Source of the DNA: JACCZX01 sp038216465 | GTDB lineage: Bacteria; Pseudomonadota; Gammaproteobacteria; Burkholderiales; Burkholderiaceae_F | Assembly (NCBI GenBank): GCA_038216465.1 | Contig: JBBQQC010000001.1 | Location: 186,001 to 250,000 of the forward strand | Direction of reading: 5' to 3' | Length of the DNA stretch: 64,000 nt | In this document: positions 34,553-42,597 of the stretch, piece by piece | Layout: each line of letters starts with the position of its first letter | How positions within the stretch are numbered: the first letter of the stretch is position 1 | The notes under the pieces: model-generated | The model's database searches: none | What the model was told of the DNA's origin: nothing | Seen by the model: the letters and a program-made list of their open reading frames with translations, nothing else | Made by a program: the position numbers and the translations under genes

Positions 34553-35188
34553 TTAACTTTTTGGCCGGCGTGCGCCGTCGATCAATCGACGCAATCCGGT
34601 TCGGGCGCGCTTCGCGCTATCGGCCGAGCGCAGCAAACGCGCGTCCTGATGCATCGCAAGCATCAGTCCGTAGATCTCGAACACCAATTGGCCGCCGTCG
34701 ACGTCGCGCCGCAGATGACCCGCAGATACCGCTTGACGAATTGCCTTGACGAGTTCGCGTTTCCAGCCGGTGATGATGACGACCATTTGATCGCGCAACG
34801 GTCCCGGCACATCGTCATATTCGACCGCACCGGCGATCATGATGCAGCCGCGTGTCATCTCGCGCGCGAGAAAAGAAACCCACCTTTCGAGAATCGCCTC
34901 GAGTCGCGGCAAACCGCGCGGCCTGTGCACCGCGGGCCTCAGCACTTCGTCGACGAAACGATGAACATATGCCTTTAGCACCGCCAGCTGCAGGTCTTCG
35001 CGCGATCCGAAGTGCGCAAAGACCCCGCTCTTGCTCATCTGCATCGAATCGGCCAGCGTGCCGATCGTCAACCCCTCGAGGCCATCGCGGCTCGCGGCCA
35101 ACAGCGCCGCCTCGACGATCGCGGCGCGCGTCAGATCCCCCTTGCGAGGGGTGGTCGAGGTGAATTCTGGGGTTGAGGACTGGGTCAT
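34553..35188 (-). CDS. TetR-family repressor of the acyl-CoA operon
   Basis: A 211-aa regulator. The helix-turn-helix lies at about residues 20-65 (A-A-I-V-E-A-A-L-L, L-T-I-G-T-L-A-D, S-K-S-G-V-F-A-H-F-G-S-R-E-D). The rest is an all-helical ligand domain with R-G-C-I-M-I-A-G. It is the first gene of the operon, 11 bp ahead of the acyl-CoA dehydrogenase gene, so acyl-CoA or a free fatty acid is a likely inducer. No Shine-Dalgarno precedes the ATG, and the predicted transcript start is only about 15 bases away, so the message may be close to leaderless. Its probable operator is the palindrome at 35197-35208. Confidence 0.9.
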   Translation of the reverse strand: MTQSSTPEFTSTTPRKGDLTRAAIVEAALLAASRDGLEGLTIGTLADSMQMSKSGVFAHFGSREDLQLAVLKAYVHRFVDEVLRPAVHRPRGLPRLEAILERWVSFLAREMTRGCIMIAGAVEYDDVPGPLRDQMVVIITGWKRELVKAIRQAVSAGHLRRDVDGGQLVFEIYGLMLAMHQDARLLRSADSAKRARTGLRRLIDGARRPKS

Positions 35189-35196
35189 GAAAGAAA

Positions 35197-35237
35197 ACGA
35201 ACGTTCGTACTATTTCACATGCGCCAGCGTCCGTCAA
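35197..35237 (-). promoter_or_regulatory. Promoter and palindromic operator of the TetR-led acyl-CoA operon
   Basis: Read leftwards: TTGACG (35237-35232), a 17-bp spacer, AATAGT (35214-35209), then directly a perfect palindrome ACGAACGTTCGT (35208-35197). The ATG of the TetR gene starts 8 bp further on. The match to a sigma-70 promoter is 5/6 and 4/6. The palindrome covers the expected transcription start, where a bound TetR dimer would block initiation. This is read directly; binding is inferred. Confidence 0.72.
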
Positions 35238-35259
35238 CCGGCGACTTAGAGGGACGTGC

Positions 35260-36162
35260 CTATTGCTTCGGCGCGCTGCTAGCGAACCAGCCTTTGACGT
35301 GGTCGACGAACAGCCGCACTTTCAGTGACAGGTGCCGATGACTCGGGTAAACAGCCCAGATCTCGCCGCGAACGGCTTCGAATTCGGGCAGCACCCGTAG
35401 CAGCCGGCCGTCGGCGACGGCTTCGCCGACCAGAAAATCGGGCTCACACACGATTCCCAGCCCGGCGATTGCGGCGGCCACCAGCGTGTCACCGCTGTTC
35501 GCGTGCAGACTTCCAGTAACACGCACGTCATGCATCTTGCCGGCGGCATCGGTGAAATGCCAGCTGCGCGGCGCACTCGAATACGCATACGTCAGCGCGT
35601 TGTGCGTGGCCAGATCTTGTGGAATGGCAGGATGGCCGCGCCGCTGCAGATAAGACGCAGCGGCACAGGCGATCAACTGCATCGAGCCCAAGCGCCGCGC
35701 CACCAGCCGGTCGCTGCCGACTTGTCCGACACGAATCGCAAGATCGAAGCCTTCATCGATCAGATCGATCAGCCGATCGGCCACCACGACGTCGAACCTA
35801 ACGTCAGGGTAGTGTTCGACAAACGCAGCGATCGCCGGCGCGATGCGCTTTTCGGCCATGTTGTGCGAGCACGTCAGGCGCAACGTCCCGCGCGGCGCCG
35901 CTGCCGACTGGCCGACGATCGCTTCGGCCTCGGCCAAGTCGCTTAACAACGCGACCGAGCGCTCGTAAAACGCCTGCCCGCTTTCGGTCAGCGACAGCCT
36001 GCGGGTGGTGCGATTAAGCAGCCGTGCCCCCAGATGTTGCTCGAGATCGGCGATCTGTCGCGACAGTGACGAGGTCGACGTGCCCAAGCGCTCGGCGGCC
36101 GCGACGAAGGTGCCGCTTTCGACCACGCGCACGAACGACTGCATTGCGGACCAACGATCCAT
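35260..36162 (-). CDS. LysR-family transcriptional regulator
   Basis: A 300-aa regulator from the ATG at 36162, which has a GGGAGA/GGGG run upstream and yields the usual LysR N-terminus M-D-R-W-S-A-M-Q-S-F-V-R-V-V-E. A longer frame to 36228 adds 22 unlikely residues. The winged HTH has A-A-A-E-R-L-G-T-S-T-S-S-L-S-R-Q-I-A-D-L-E; the C-terminal effector domain is complete. It is divergent from the DoxX/GST/dioxygenase operon with 108 bp between starts, so it probably controls that operon. The effector is unknown. Confidence 0.9.
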   Translation of the reverse strand: MDRWSAMQSFVRVVESGTFVAAAERLGTSTSSLSRQIADLEQHLGARLLNRTTRRLSLTESGQAFYERSVALLSDLAEAEAIVGQSAAAPRGTLRLTCSHNMAEKRIAPAIAAFVEHYPDVRFDVVVADRLIDLIDEGFDLAIRVGQVGSDRLVARRLGSMQLIACAAASYLQRRGHPAIPQDLATHNALTYAYSSAPRSWHFTDAAGKMHDVRVTGSLHANSGDTLVAAAIAGLGIVCEPDFLVGEAVADGRLLRVLPEFEAVRGEIWAVYPSHRHLSLKVRLFVDHVKGWFASSAPKQ

Positions 36163-36270
36163 CCCCGATTCTCCCGTATTTCGGGATGAACTTTTGCCGG
36201 GCCGCATCTTTGTCTCGTCCAGCGTCACGCATACAGTTAACCGCAGTCAAATCAACTCTCGGAGAATCAA

Positions 36271-36696
36271 ATGATCGACGTTCGAACGGCCCCCTACGCA
36301 GCGTTGACGTTGCGGATCGGGCTCGGCGCAATGTTCATAGCGCACGCCTTATTAAAGGTGTTTGTCTTTACGTTGCCGGGAACCGTGCAGTTTTTTGAAT
36401 CGATCGGGCTGCCCGGCATGCTGGCGTACGCCACAATTGCCGCCGAGCTAATAGGCGGGGCGATGCTGCTCCTCGGCATCGGAACACGCTGGGTTGCTGC
36501 GCTGCTGATTCCGGTTTTGCTCGGAGCCACCTGGGCGCATTCTTCCAACGGATGGCTGTTTACCGCGCCGAATGGCGGCTGGGAGTATCCGGCGTTCTTG
36601 ACCGTCGGCGCCTTGGCACAGGCGCTCTTGGGCAGCGGCGCATACGCGCTGTCGTCTATTTCCGACCGTGAGCCAACGCTCTTGCGTACCACCTAA
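36271..36696 (+). CDS. DoxX-family membrane protein
   Basis: A 141-aa inner-membrane protein with four predicted helices and the DoxX features: L-R-I-G-L-G near the start, F-F-E-S-I-G-L-P, and A-A-E-L-I-G-G. Such proteins are tied to quinone or thiol-redox membrane complexes and to detoxification loci; the exact activity is open. CGGAGA precedes the ATG by 7 bp. First gene of a rightward operon with a glutathione transferase and a LigB-type dioxygenase, divergent from lysR. Confidence 0.88.
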   Translation: MIDVRTAPYAALTLRIGLGAMFIAHALLKVFVFTLPGTVQFFESIGLPGMLAYATIAAELIGGAMLLLGIGTRWVAALLIPVLLGATWAHSSNGWLFTAPNGGWEYPAFLTVGALAQALLGSGAYALSSISDREPTLLRTT

Positions 36697-36716
36697 AAAA
36701 CTAACAAGGAACTTCG

Positions 36717-37325
36717 ATGAAACTATATTTTTCCCCGGGCGCCTGCTCGCTGTCACCGCATATCGCTCTGCTCGAAGCGGGGCTGCCTTTTACCCAGGTC
36801 AAGGTCAGCACAAAGACGCATCAGATTGACGGGGGCGGCGATTTTTATGCGATCAACCCGAAAGGTTATGTCCCCGTGCTCGAACTCGACGACGGCACGC
36901 GGTTGACCGAGGGCCCGGCGATCGTTCAGTACATCGCCGATCAGGCGCCTAGCTCGAAACTGGCGCCCGCCAACGGCACCGTGCCGCGTTACCAGTTGCA
37001 GGAATGGCTCAACTTCATCACCTCGGAGCTGCATAAGCAGTATTCGCCGCTATTCGATGCGACAACGCTCGATGAGGTGAAGACCAAGCAGCGCGACAAG
37101 ATCACCAAACGTTACGACTGGATCGCGCAGCAACTGGCGGACAAGGACTATCTAATGGGATCGACCTTCACGGTAGCGGATGCATATCTGTTCACCGTTA
37201 CCAATTGGGCCAAGCCGACCGGCGTTGATCTTGAACGCTGGCCGGTCCTGCAAGCCTTCATGAAGCGGGTGGCCGCTCGGCCGCACGTGCAGGAGGCAAT
37301 GAAGGCCGAAGGCCTGGTGAAGTAG
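36717..37325 (+). CDS. Glutathione S-transferase, beta class (GstA-like)
   Basis: A 202-aa cytosolic glutathione transferase with the bacterial beta-class start M-K-L-Y-F-S-P-G-A-C10-S. C10 is the mixed-disulfide Cys and Y5 is also present. The thioredoxin-like domain has V-P-V-L-E-L-D-D-G and the glutathione-binding E-G-P-A-I-V-Q-Y-I. The C-terminal helical domain has T-V-A-D-A-Y-L-F. AAGGAA lies 7 bp before the ATG. Conjugates glutathione to electrophiles; the neighbours suggest aromatic detoxification. Confidence 0.93.
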   Translation: MKLYFSPGACSLSPHIALLEAGLPFTQVKVSTKTHQIDGGGDFYAINPKGYVPVLELDDGTRLTEGPAIVQYIADQAPSSKLAPANGTVPRYQLQEWLNFITSELHKQYSPLFDATTLDEVKTKQRDKITKRYDWIAQQLADKDYLMGSTFTVADAYLFTVTNWAKPTGVDLERWPVLQAFMKRVAARPHVQEAMKAEGLVK

Positions 37326-37334
37326 GTCCACTCG

Positions 37335-38171
37335 ATGCTTCCGACGGTCTTCATCTCACACGGTTCGCCGATGCACGCAATTCACGCCGGGCGTGCCGGC
37401 GACGTGTGGCAAGAACTTGGACGCAGGCTGCCGCGGCCGTCGGCGATTCTTATCGCATCCGCGCATTGGGAAACCGAACTGCCGATGGTTTCGACTGCGC
37501 GCCAGCCGGAGACGATCCACGACTTCGGCGGATTTCCACCCGAGCTCTACCAGATCACCTATCCCGCTCGAGGGGCGCCAGACGTAGCGCAGAAGGCTGT
37601 TCTGCTGCTGCAATCGGCCGGAATGAGCGCCACCAGCAATGCGTGCCGCGGTATCGATCATGGGGCGTGGGTGCCGCTGCGCCGCATGTTTCCGCAAGGC
37701 GATGTGCCGGTAGCGCAGGTGTCGATTCAACCGTCGTTGGACGCTGCGCATCATTTGCGGCTCGGTGCGGCACTGGCGCCACTCGCAGAAGACGGAGTAT
37801 TGCTAATCGGTTCCGGACATATCACGCACAACCTGCGTGATTGGATGGCGAAGATGCGCGAGCGCAATTCGAGGGCAGTGGTCGACGCTCCGCGCGAAGA
37901 CTACGTAAGCGAGTTTCGCGAATGGATTGCCGATGCGCTGCAACGCGACGATCGTGACCAGCTGGTACGCTGGCGCGAGCTCGCGCCTCACGCCGCGCGC
38001 GCGCATCCGACCCCTGAGCACTTGTTGCCGCTGTTCGTCGGATTCGGCGCAGCGTCGGTACCGGGGCGAACGCCGCCGCACGTCGAGCGGCTGGACGCCG
38101 GCGTCGACAGCGGCGTGCTCGCGATGGACGCTTATGTATTCTGGCCGCAGTCGCGCGCCGCGAACTCATAA
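37335..38171 (+). CDS. LigB-type extradiol dioxygenase (YgiD/DODA-like)
   Basis: A 278-aa class III extradiol dioxygenase. Conserved metal and active-site His residues appear as H9 (S-H-G-S-P), H44 (S-A-H-W-E), the His in G-I-D-H-G-A-W-V-P-L and the His pair in G-S-G-H-I-T-H-N-L. The family includes E. coli YgiD and plant DOPA 4,5-dioxygenase, which open catechol rings. It starts 9 bp after the GST stop. Its last 40 bp overlap the 3' end of the convergent pdeM-like gene, with both stops intact. Confidence 0.88.
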   Translation: MLPTVFISHGSPMHAIHAGRAGDVWQELGRRLPRPSAILIASAHWETELPMVSTARQPETIHDFGGFPPELYQITYPARGAPDVAQKAVLLLQSAGMSATSNACRGIDHGAWVPLRRMFPQGDVPVAQVSIQPSLDAAHHLRLGAALAPLAEDGVLLIGSGHITHNLRDWMAKMRERNSRAVVDAPREDYVSEFREWIADALQRDDRDQLVRWRELAPHAARAHPTPEHLLPLFVGFGAASVPGRTPPHVERLDAGVDSGVLAMDAYVFWPQSRAANS

Positions 38172-38845
38172 CGCGGTGCCGGCACTTCAACGACGCGGTC
38201 TTTGGCAACGGCGACCACACGATCACCGTATTCACGATCAAAGCGGGCGCCTCCGGTGAACGCGCCGAACGCCGGCAGCACTGTGAGCCCATTGCGCAGC
38301 CAGAAGCAGGGAAGACGCATCGAATCATCGGCACGCCCGTGAATCCGAACCGCAGGATGCAAATGACCGGCCAGCGCGGCGGCATCCTGTACGAAGCGGG
38401 GATAGTGACAAAACGCAAAGGGCGCCACTTGCCACGGATCGGGCTCGCTCTGAATTCGCAGTCCTGCCGGCGGCGCTCCGGCACGCCGATCATGATTGCC
38501 CTCGACCAGCACCAGCTCGAGGGTGGAGTAACGCTCGCGCCACTCGTAAAGCGCGGCCAACGTAGGTGCTGCGTGGGCCTCACGTGCGTGAAACAGGTCG
38601 CCTAAGAAAATGACCGCGCGCGGCTGCATGCGATCGATCAGTGCGCTCAACCGCGTCAACGTGTCCGCGGTCGTGCCGTGCGGCACGGGCACACCGAGCG
38701 CGCGGAAAGTGGCGGCCTTTCCGAAATGCACGTCGGCCACAACCAGCCAGCGGCGCTCGCACCAGTAAGCGGCGCGCTGCGCCGACAGAATCCATGCTGT
38801 ACCGCCGATCTGAACCCGCAACTCGGCCTGCAGTGGAAGCGTCAC
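38132..38845 (-). CDS. pdeM: Ligase-associated metallophosphoesterase (PdeM-like)
   Basis: A 237-aa calcineurin-like phosphoesterase. Metal-binding motifs are in order: V-A-D-V-H-F-G-K, F-L-G-D-L-F-H, V-E-G-N-H-D-R, H-Y-P and G-H-L-H-P. The F-G-K-A-A-T-F-R-A-L-G-V-P-V-P segment is typical of the ligase-associated DNA damage response endonuclease PdeM. Relatives usually sit beside an ATP-dependent DNA ligase, an exonuclease-like protein and a DEXH helicase. Here none is adjacent, but the helicase is present at 62.9-64 kb. Start is GTG at 38845, 10 bp after the gumN-like stop. Confidence 0.88.
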   Translation of the reverse strand: MTLPLQAELRVQIGGTAWILSAQRAAYWCERRWLVVADVHFGKAATFRALGVPVPHGTTADTLTRLSALIDRMQPRAVIFLGDLFHAREAHAAPTLAALYEWRERYSTLELVLVEGNHDRRAGAPPAGLRIQSEPDPWQVAPFAFCHYPRFVQDAAALAGHLHPAVRIHGRADDSMRLPCFWLRNGLTVLPAFGAFTGGARFDREYGDRVVAVAKDRVVEVPAPRYEFAARDCGQNT

Positions 38846-38855
38846 GGAATCCGCA

Positions 38856-39776
38856 TCAAAGTTCGGTCAGCGTATAGCCGCGCGCGCGCAATAACTCGAC
38901 CAATCCCTGCGGTCCGACCAGATGCAGCGCGCCGACCGCGAATACGTACGACTTGCCGCCGCCCATCATCGTCTCGATCTTGCGCACCATCGATGGATGG
39001 CGGCCCAGCAATATCGTGTCGACCGTAAAACGCGCGCCGACCGACGTTTGCGCGCGCATCTCGGCCATCAGACGCTCGAGCGAGCCGCGATCCGCGGTCT
39101 CCCACGCCTGCACGACCCGGTTCAGCTCGCGACGAGCGCTGCGCGTTTCGACCGCTTTCAGCGCGTCTTCCAGGAAAGCGATCTGGGTGGCCCACGGCGC
39201 TTTTTCGAACAGCTCGAACTGCTGCTCGATTCCCTCGAATTCAAGAATCGGCTTGTTGTCGGTTTTCGCGACTCGCAACAGATAAGCTTCGACCGATAGC
39301 GCCGGCACATAGCCCGCCTGCGCCGCCTCAAACAGCGCGAGCACATTCGCCAGCATCCAAGGTTTCAGCCGCATCAGAGGCGCTGCATCGAGCTGATCGC
39401 GCGCGAGCACTGCTTCGATTCGCTGCCGCAGCTCCGGCGTCAACCGGGTCTCGAGTCCCGGTGTGCCCTCGGCATACTGTGCGTACTTCTGTGTAGCGGC
39501 GATCGCACGCGGGGTGTCGGAAATGTCGGCTTCGAGCACGATCGCATCGGCGCGCTGTAACTGCACCAAGCGTGAAGGTGGCAGAGGATAGAACTCGGGC
39601 CTTCCGACATGAACAGTGCCCAATAACCACGCTACCTGCTTCCCCTTGCGCACTTCCCACAGGAAGCCACGTCGGTCGTTGCCCTGCGCGTAGCTGTCAC
39701 CGACCCATAGCAGCGGCAGCACTACACAACACAAAAGGGCAGCGATCGATCGCTCGATAAGTGGGGAATGAGACAT
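38856..39776 (-). CDS. TraB/GumN family protein
   Basis: A 306-aa exported protein from the ATG at 39776; the longer frame to 39929 lacks a signal peptide at its start. The signal peptide covers about residues 1-30 (cleavage after S-Y-A). The TraB/GumN domain has the first G-T-V-H motif (L-L-G-T-V-H-V-G), an acidic E-A-D-I-S, and the final G-A-L-H-L-V-G-P-Q-G-L-V-E-L-L motif with its GxxH. Members are metalloproteases of the Tiki type in eukaryotes; bacterial roles are unclear. It is in a two-gene leftward operon with pdeM and divergent from an OM-barrel gene. Confidence 0.88.
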   Translation of the reverse strand: MSHSPLIERSIAALLCCVVLPLLWVGDSYAQGNDRRGFLWEVRKGKQVAWLLGTVHVGRPEFYPLPPSRLVQLQRADAIVLEADISDTPRAIAATQKYAQYAEGTPGLETRLTPELRQRIEAVLARDQLDAAPLMRLKPWMLANVLALFEAAQAGYVPALSVEAYLLRVAKTDNKPILEFEGIEQQFELFEKAPWATQIAFLEDALKAVETRSARRELNRVVQAWETADRGSLERLMAEMRAQTSVGARFTVDTILLGRHPSMVRKIETMMGGGKSYVFAVGALHLVGPQGLVELLRARGYTLTEL

Positions 39777-39856
39777 GACGCAAACATTGTACGGTTGCCG
39801 TTGCTCGCAACCGGAGGTCTGATTAGACTGCGCCCGAACTCTTAAGAGGAGCGGGT

Positions 39857-40486
39857 ATGCGCAACTTGCTGGTGGGATCCTTACTGACGTGCGCGGCGGC
39901 ATCGGCGGCGGCGCAGCAACTGCCGTCACCTCCGGGTTACGTCGGCGCCGGCTACGGCATCTCTCGGTATCACGATTTCTGCGTAGGCGGTGGGTCCAGC
40001 TGCGATGAAAGCGACCAGGCGTGGCGCGTGCAGGCCGGGTATATGTTTTTTCCGTGGCTGGGCCTTGAAGGCTCGTTCATTCACTTCGGCGAAGCGGAAC
40101 AGCCAGGATTTCTTCTGAATCCACCCCCCAATACGACGCCGTTGCCCACCGCATCGGTGGGTCGCACCCAGGCCTTCGCGCTATCGGCGCTGCTACGCGC
40201 CCCCCTTGGCCCGGTGGGGCTGCACGCCAAACTGGGCTACGGCGCAGTCACTGCCAAATTTTCCGGCAACGCCGCCGTGCGTAACAACACGACTGGCGCT
40301 ATCAGCTACTTCAACGCGAAGGCGCGCGAGACCAGCGGCCGCTTCATTTACGGCCTCGGCGGGACGGTCGACTTCACACGCCAATGGCATGCCCGGTTCG
40401 ACTGGGACCGTACTAAAGCCAAGGACAACATCAATCCCTCCTACGATGTCGACGCTTTCACGCTTGGCCTCGGCTATCGGTTCTAG
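39857..40486 (+). CDS. Outer-membrane beta-barrel protein, OmpA/OprF N-terminal type
   Basis: A 209-aa protein with a signal peptide (cleavage after A-A-A-Q, about residue 20) and alternating beta-strands. It starts Y-V-G-A-G-Y-G-I and ends in G-L-G-Y-R-F, the aromatic C-terminal residue used for BAM recognition. About eight strands are expected, with no C-terminal peptidoglycan domain. AAGAGGA lies 7 bp before the ATG. It is followed by a 12-bp-stem terminator and so is a single-gene unit. Function unknown. Confidence 0.85.
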   Translation: MRNLLVGSLLTCAAASAAAQQLPSPPGYVGAGYGISRYHDFCVGGGSSCDESDQAWRVQAGYMFFPWLGLEGSFIHFGEAEQPGFLLNPPPNTTPLPTASVGRTQAFALSALLRAPLGPVGLHAKLGYGAVTAKFSGNAAVRNNTTGAISYFNAKARETSGRFIYGLGGTVDFTRQWHARFDWDRTKAKDNINPSYDVDAFTLGLGYRF

Positions 40487-40502
40487 TATCCAACGGTCCA
40501 CC

Positions 40503-40534
40503 AAACGGCCCTGCCAGTGCAGGGCCGTTTTGTT
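40503..40534 (+). terminator. Strong intrinsic terminator after the barrel gene
   Basis: A perfect 12-bp stem AAACGGCCCTGC / GCAGGGCCGTTT with loop CAGT (40503-40530), followed by TGTTT. It separates the barrel gene from mtnA. Confidence 0.9.
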
Positions 40535-40546
40535 TCAAACTAGCGC

Positions 40547-41629
40547 ATGAACGTCGGCGCGACTCACTATCGTTCGATCTGGCCGGTCGACGACGCAGCT
40601 GTTGGCTTTATCGATCAAGCACAGCTGCCACACGCGTTCGTGACACGCACGGTGACGAACTCCGACGCCATGGTTGCCGCGATCCGTACGATGTCGCTGC
40701 GCGGCGCACCGCTGATCGGCGTCGCCGGCGCTTACGGACTCGCGCTGGCGACGCGCGACAACGCGAGTAACGCACACCTTGCCGCCGCTCACCAAGACTT
40801 GAACGCCGCACGCCCAACGGCCGTCAACCTGCGCTGGGCGCTCGACCGCATGCTTGCCGTGCTGGCGCCGTTGCCGGCAGCGCAGCGATCACGCGCCGCG
40901 TGGCTGGAGGCCGCACGCATCGCCGACGAAGATGTGGCGTTGAATCAGGCGATCGGCCGCCACGCCGCGCATTTGCTGCATACGATGCACGCCGAGACGA
41001 AGCGCAGGGTGCAGGTTCTCACGCATTGCAACGCCGGTTGGTTGGCGACCGTCGACTATGGCACTGCGCTGTCGGGCATCTACCAGGCGCACGACGAAGG
41101 CGTCCCCCTGCATGTATGGGTTGATGAAACGCGCCCGCGCAATCAGGGTCTGTTAACCGCGTGGGAGCTGGCGGCGCATGGTGTACCGCATACCTTGATT
41201 GTCGATAACGCCGGCGGCCATCTGATGCAGCGAGGCGACATCGATCTGGTGCTCGTGGGCGCGGACCGGGTCAGCGCGCGCGGCGACGTTGCGAACAAGA
41301 TCGGCACCTACCTGAAGGCGCTGGGGGCGCGCGACAACGGCCTGCCGTTTTTTGCAGCGGTTCCATCGCCGACGATCGACTGGTCGCTGCATGACGGGTT
41401 GGACGTGCCGATCGAAGAGCGGGCAGCCGACGAGGTCAGTCGGTTGACGGGCGTCGATGCAGACGGCAACACGGTCAGCGTACGCATTGCCGATGACCGC
41501 ACCGCCGTGGCGAATCCCGCGTTCGACATCACACCGGCACGACTGGTTACGGGCATCGTCACCGAGCGAGGAATCGCGGCGCCGGCCGATCTGGCCTCGC
41601 TGTTCCCCGAACACCGGCAGGCAGCGTAA
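40547..41629 (+). CDS. mtnA: S-methyl-5-thioribose-1-phosphate isomerase (MtnA)
   Basis: Isomerises 5-methylthioribose-1-phosphate to the ribulose form in methionine salvage. It is 360 aa, the usual length. The catalytic C161 lies in L-T-H-C-N-A-G and D240 in V-G-A-D-R-V, the same positions as in the Bacillus enzyme. N-K-I-G-T-Y and the N-terminal M-S-L-R-G-A-P segment are also kept. The ATG at 40547 lies 13 bp beyond the preceding terminator. No mtnB, mtnC, mtnD, mtnK or mtnP lies near, so the pathway must be completed elsewhere, or it serves the DHAP-shunt type of 5-methylthioribose use. Confidence 0.95.
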   Translation: MNVGATHYRSIWPVDDAAVGFIDQAQLPHAFVTRTVTNSDAMVAAIRTMSLRGAPLIGVAGAYGLALATRDNASNAHLAAAHQDLNAARPTAVNLRWALDRMLAVLAPLPAAQRSRAAWLEAARIADEDVALNQAIGRHAAHLLHTMHAETKRRVQVLTHCNAGWLATVDYGTALSGIYQAHDEGVPLHVWVDETRPRNQGLLTAWELAAHGVPHTLIVDNAGGHLMQRGDIDLVLVGADRVSARGDVANKIGTYLKALGARDNGLPFFAAVPSPTIDWSLHDGLDVPIEERAADEVSRLTGVDADGNTVSVRIADDRTAVANPAFDITPARLVTGIVTERGIAAPADLASLFPEHRQAA

Positions 41630-41831
41630 TTGCTATAGAGAACCTGCGCTGATCGCTCGCCGCGGTCAGCGCATATATGCGGCAGATACCTTCACCCCGG
41701 TAATTTCTCAGATTCGCGCATTTTGGTCATCCGTCCGTCGGGTTCGAAGGCGCCATTCCCCACCGCCTATTCTGGGTATGTTCAGCCCGTGCAAGGGCTA
41801 CAGAATGGCAGGTTCACCGCTCCGCTAACTC

Positions 41832-42536
41832 ATGTCCCCGCAAAGCTCGCCCTATCCATCGTCTGGTGAAAGTGTCGGCCGCTTTCGCGGTTCGGTCCGC
41901 GCCACACTGTGGCCAACGCGATCGCTGACCGTCGATCAGCACTGGTTCGACGAGCTGTATCTGTGGACCGAGGGCGGCAGCGCTTCGACGACCGAGCGCG
42001 CCGGGATTCAATTGCATGCGCTGCGCAACGCGTTCGACTGGCTCGCCTATGACCTGGTCGATCGCATCGGCGTCACGGTGTCGTTCGGCACCGTTGAGCG
42101 CTCGCTCGATCCGTTGACCGAACTGTTCGAAAAAAACCTGCTGCTGGCACATCGAATGTTTGTCATGTTGCGCGGAGCGCCGCAGCGGTTGCGCTCGCGT
42201 TACCGGTTGCGGGCGTTTGCCGACATGCTGCGCGGCTGGCAGTTTCCGGTCGGTTATCGCATTTCCGCACCACGCGTCAGCATGGAGCTCTCGGGCATCG
42301 ATCTGGTGCAGCCGATCTTCGCCAAGGTGCTGGCCACGACTTCCGCGCGCGCCGATGCGTGGAATGATCTTGCGCTCGAAGTTCGTGCACTGTCGCTCGA
42401 CACCAAGAGCACGATCGTCGGCGCCATCGAAACCCGCCAGCAACAACAATCCGCCAGTCGGGTCGGTTTCGAACTCGGACAAGGGCGGGCGATTCGCATG
42501 CCGTACCCGCCGCCGACATTACCCACGCGAAGTTAG
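41832..42536 (+). CDS. Degenerate EAL-domain-like protein, copy 1
   Basis: A 234-aa protein that I read as a divergent relative of EAL-domain c-di-GMP phosphodiesterases. The pattern is kept: V-T-V-S-F-G-T-V where EAL has V-N-V/L-S, then L-A-H-R-M-F-V-M-L where EAL has L-x-x-E-x-T-E, and at the C-terminus I-V-G-A-I-E-T then F-E-L-G-Q-G-R-A-I-R-M-P-Y-P, like the E-G-V-E-T and G-C-D-x-x-Q-G-Y-x-x-x-x-P ends. The E-A-L motif, the E-x-T-E glutamate, D-D-F-G and K-I-D are absent. It should therefore lack phosphodiesterase activity. It is 61 bp before a paralogue. No signal peptide or membrane segment. Confidence 0.6.
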   Translation: MSPQSSPYPSSGESVGRFRGSVRATLWPTRSLTVDQHWFDELYLWTEGGSASTTERAGIQLHALRNAFDWLAYDLVDRIGVTVSFGTVERSLDPLTELFEKNLLLAHRMFVMLRGAPQRLRSRYRLRAFADMLRGWQFPVGYRISAPRVSMELSGIDLVQPIFAKVLATTSARADAWNDLALEVRALSLDTKSTIVGAIETRQQQQSASRVGFELGQGRAIRMPYPPPTLPTRS

Positions 42537-42597
42537 TACGCCGCGGGTCGTGGTTTTGACAGAGAATCGGCCACGCTGTGGCACGATTCCCTCATTA

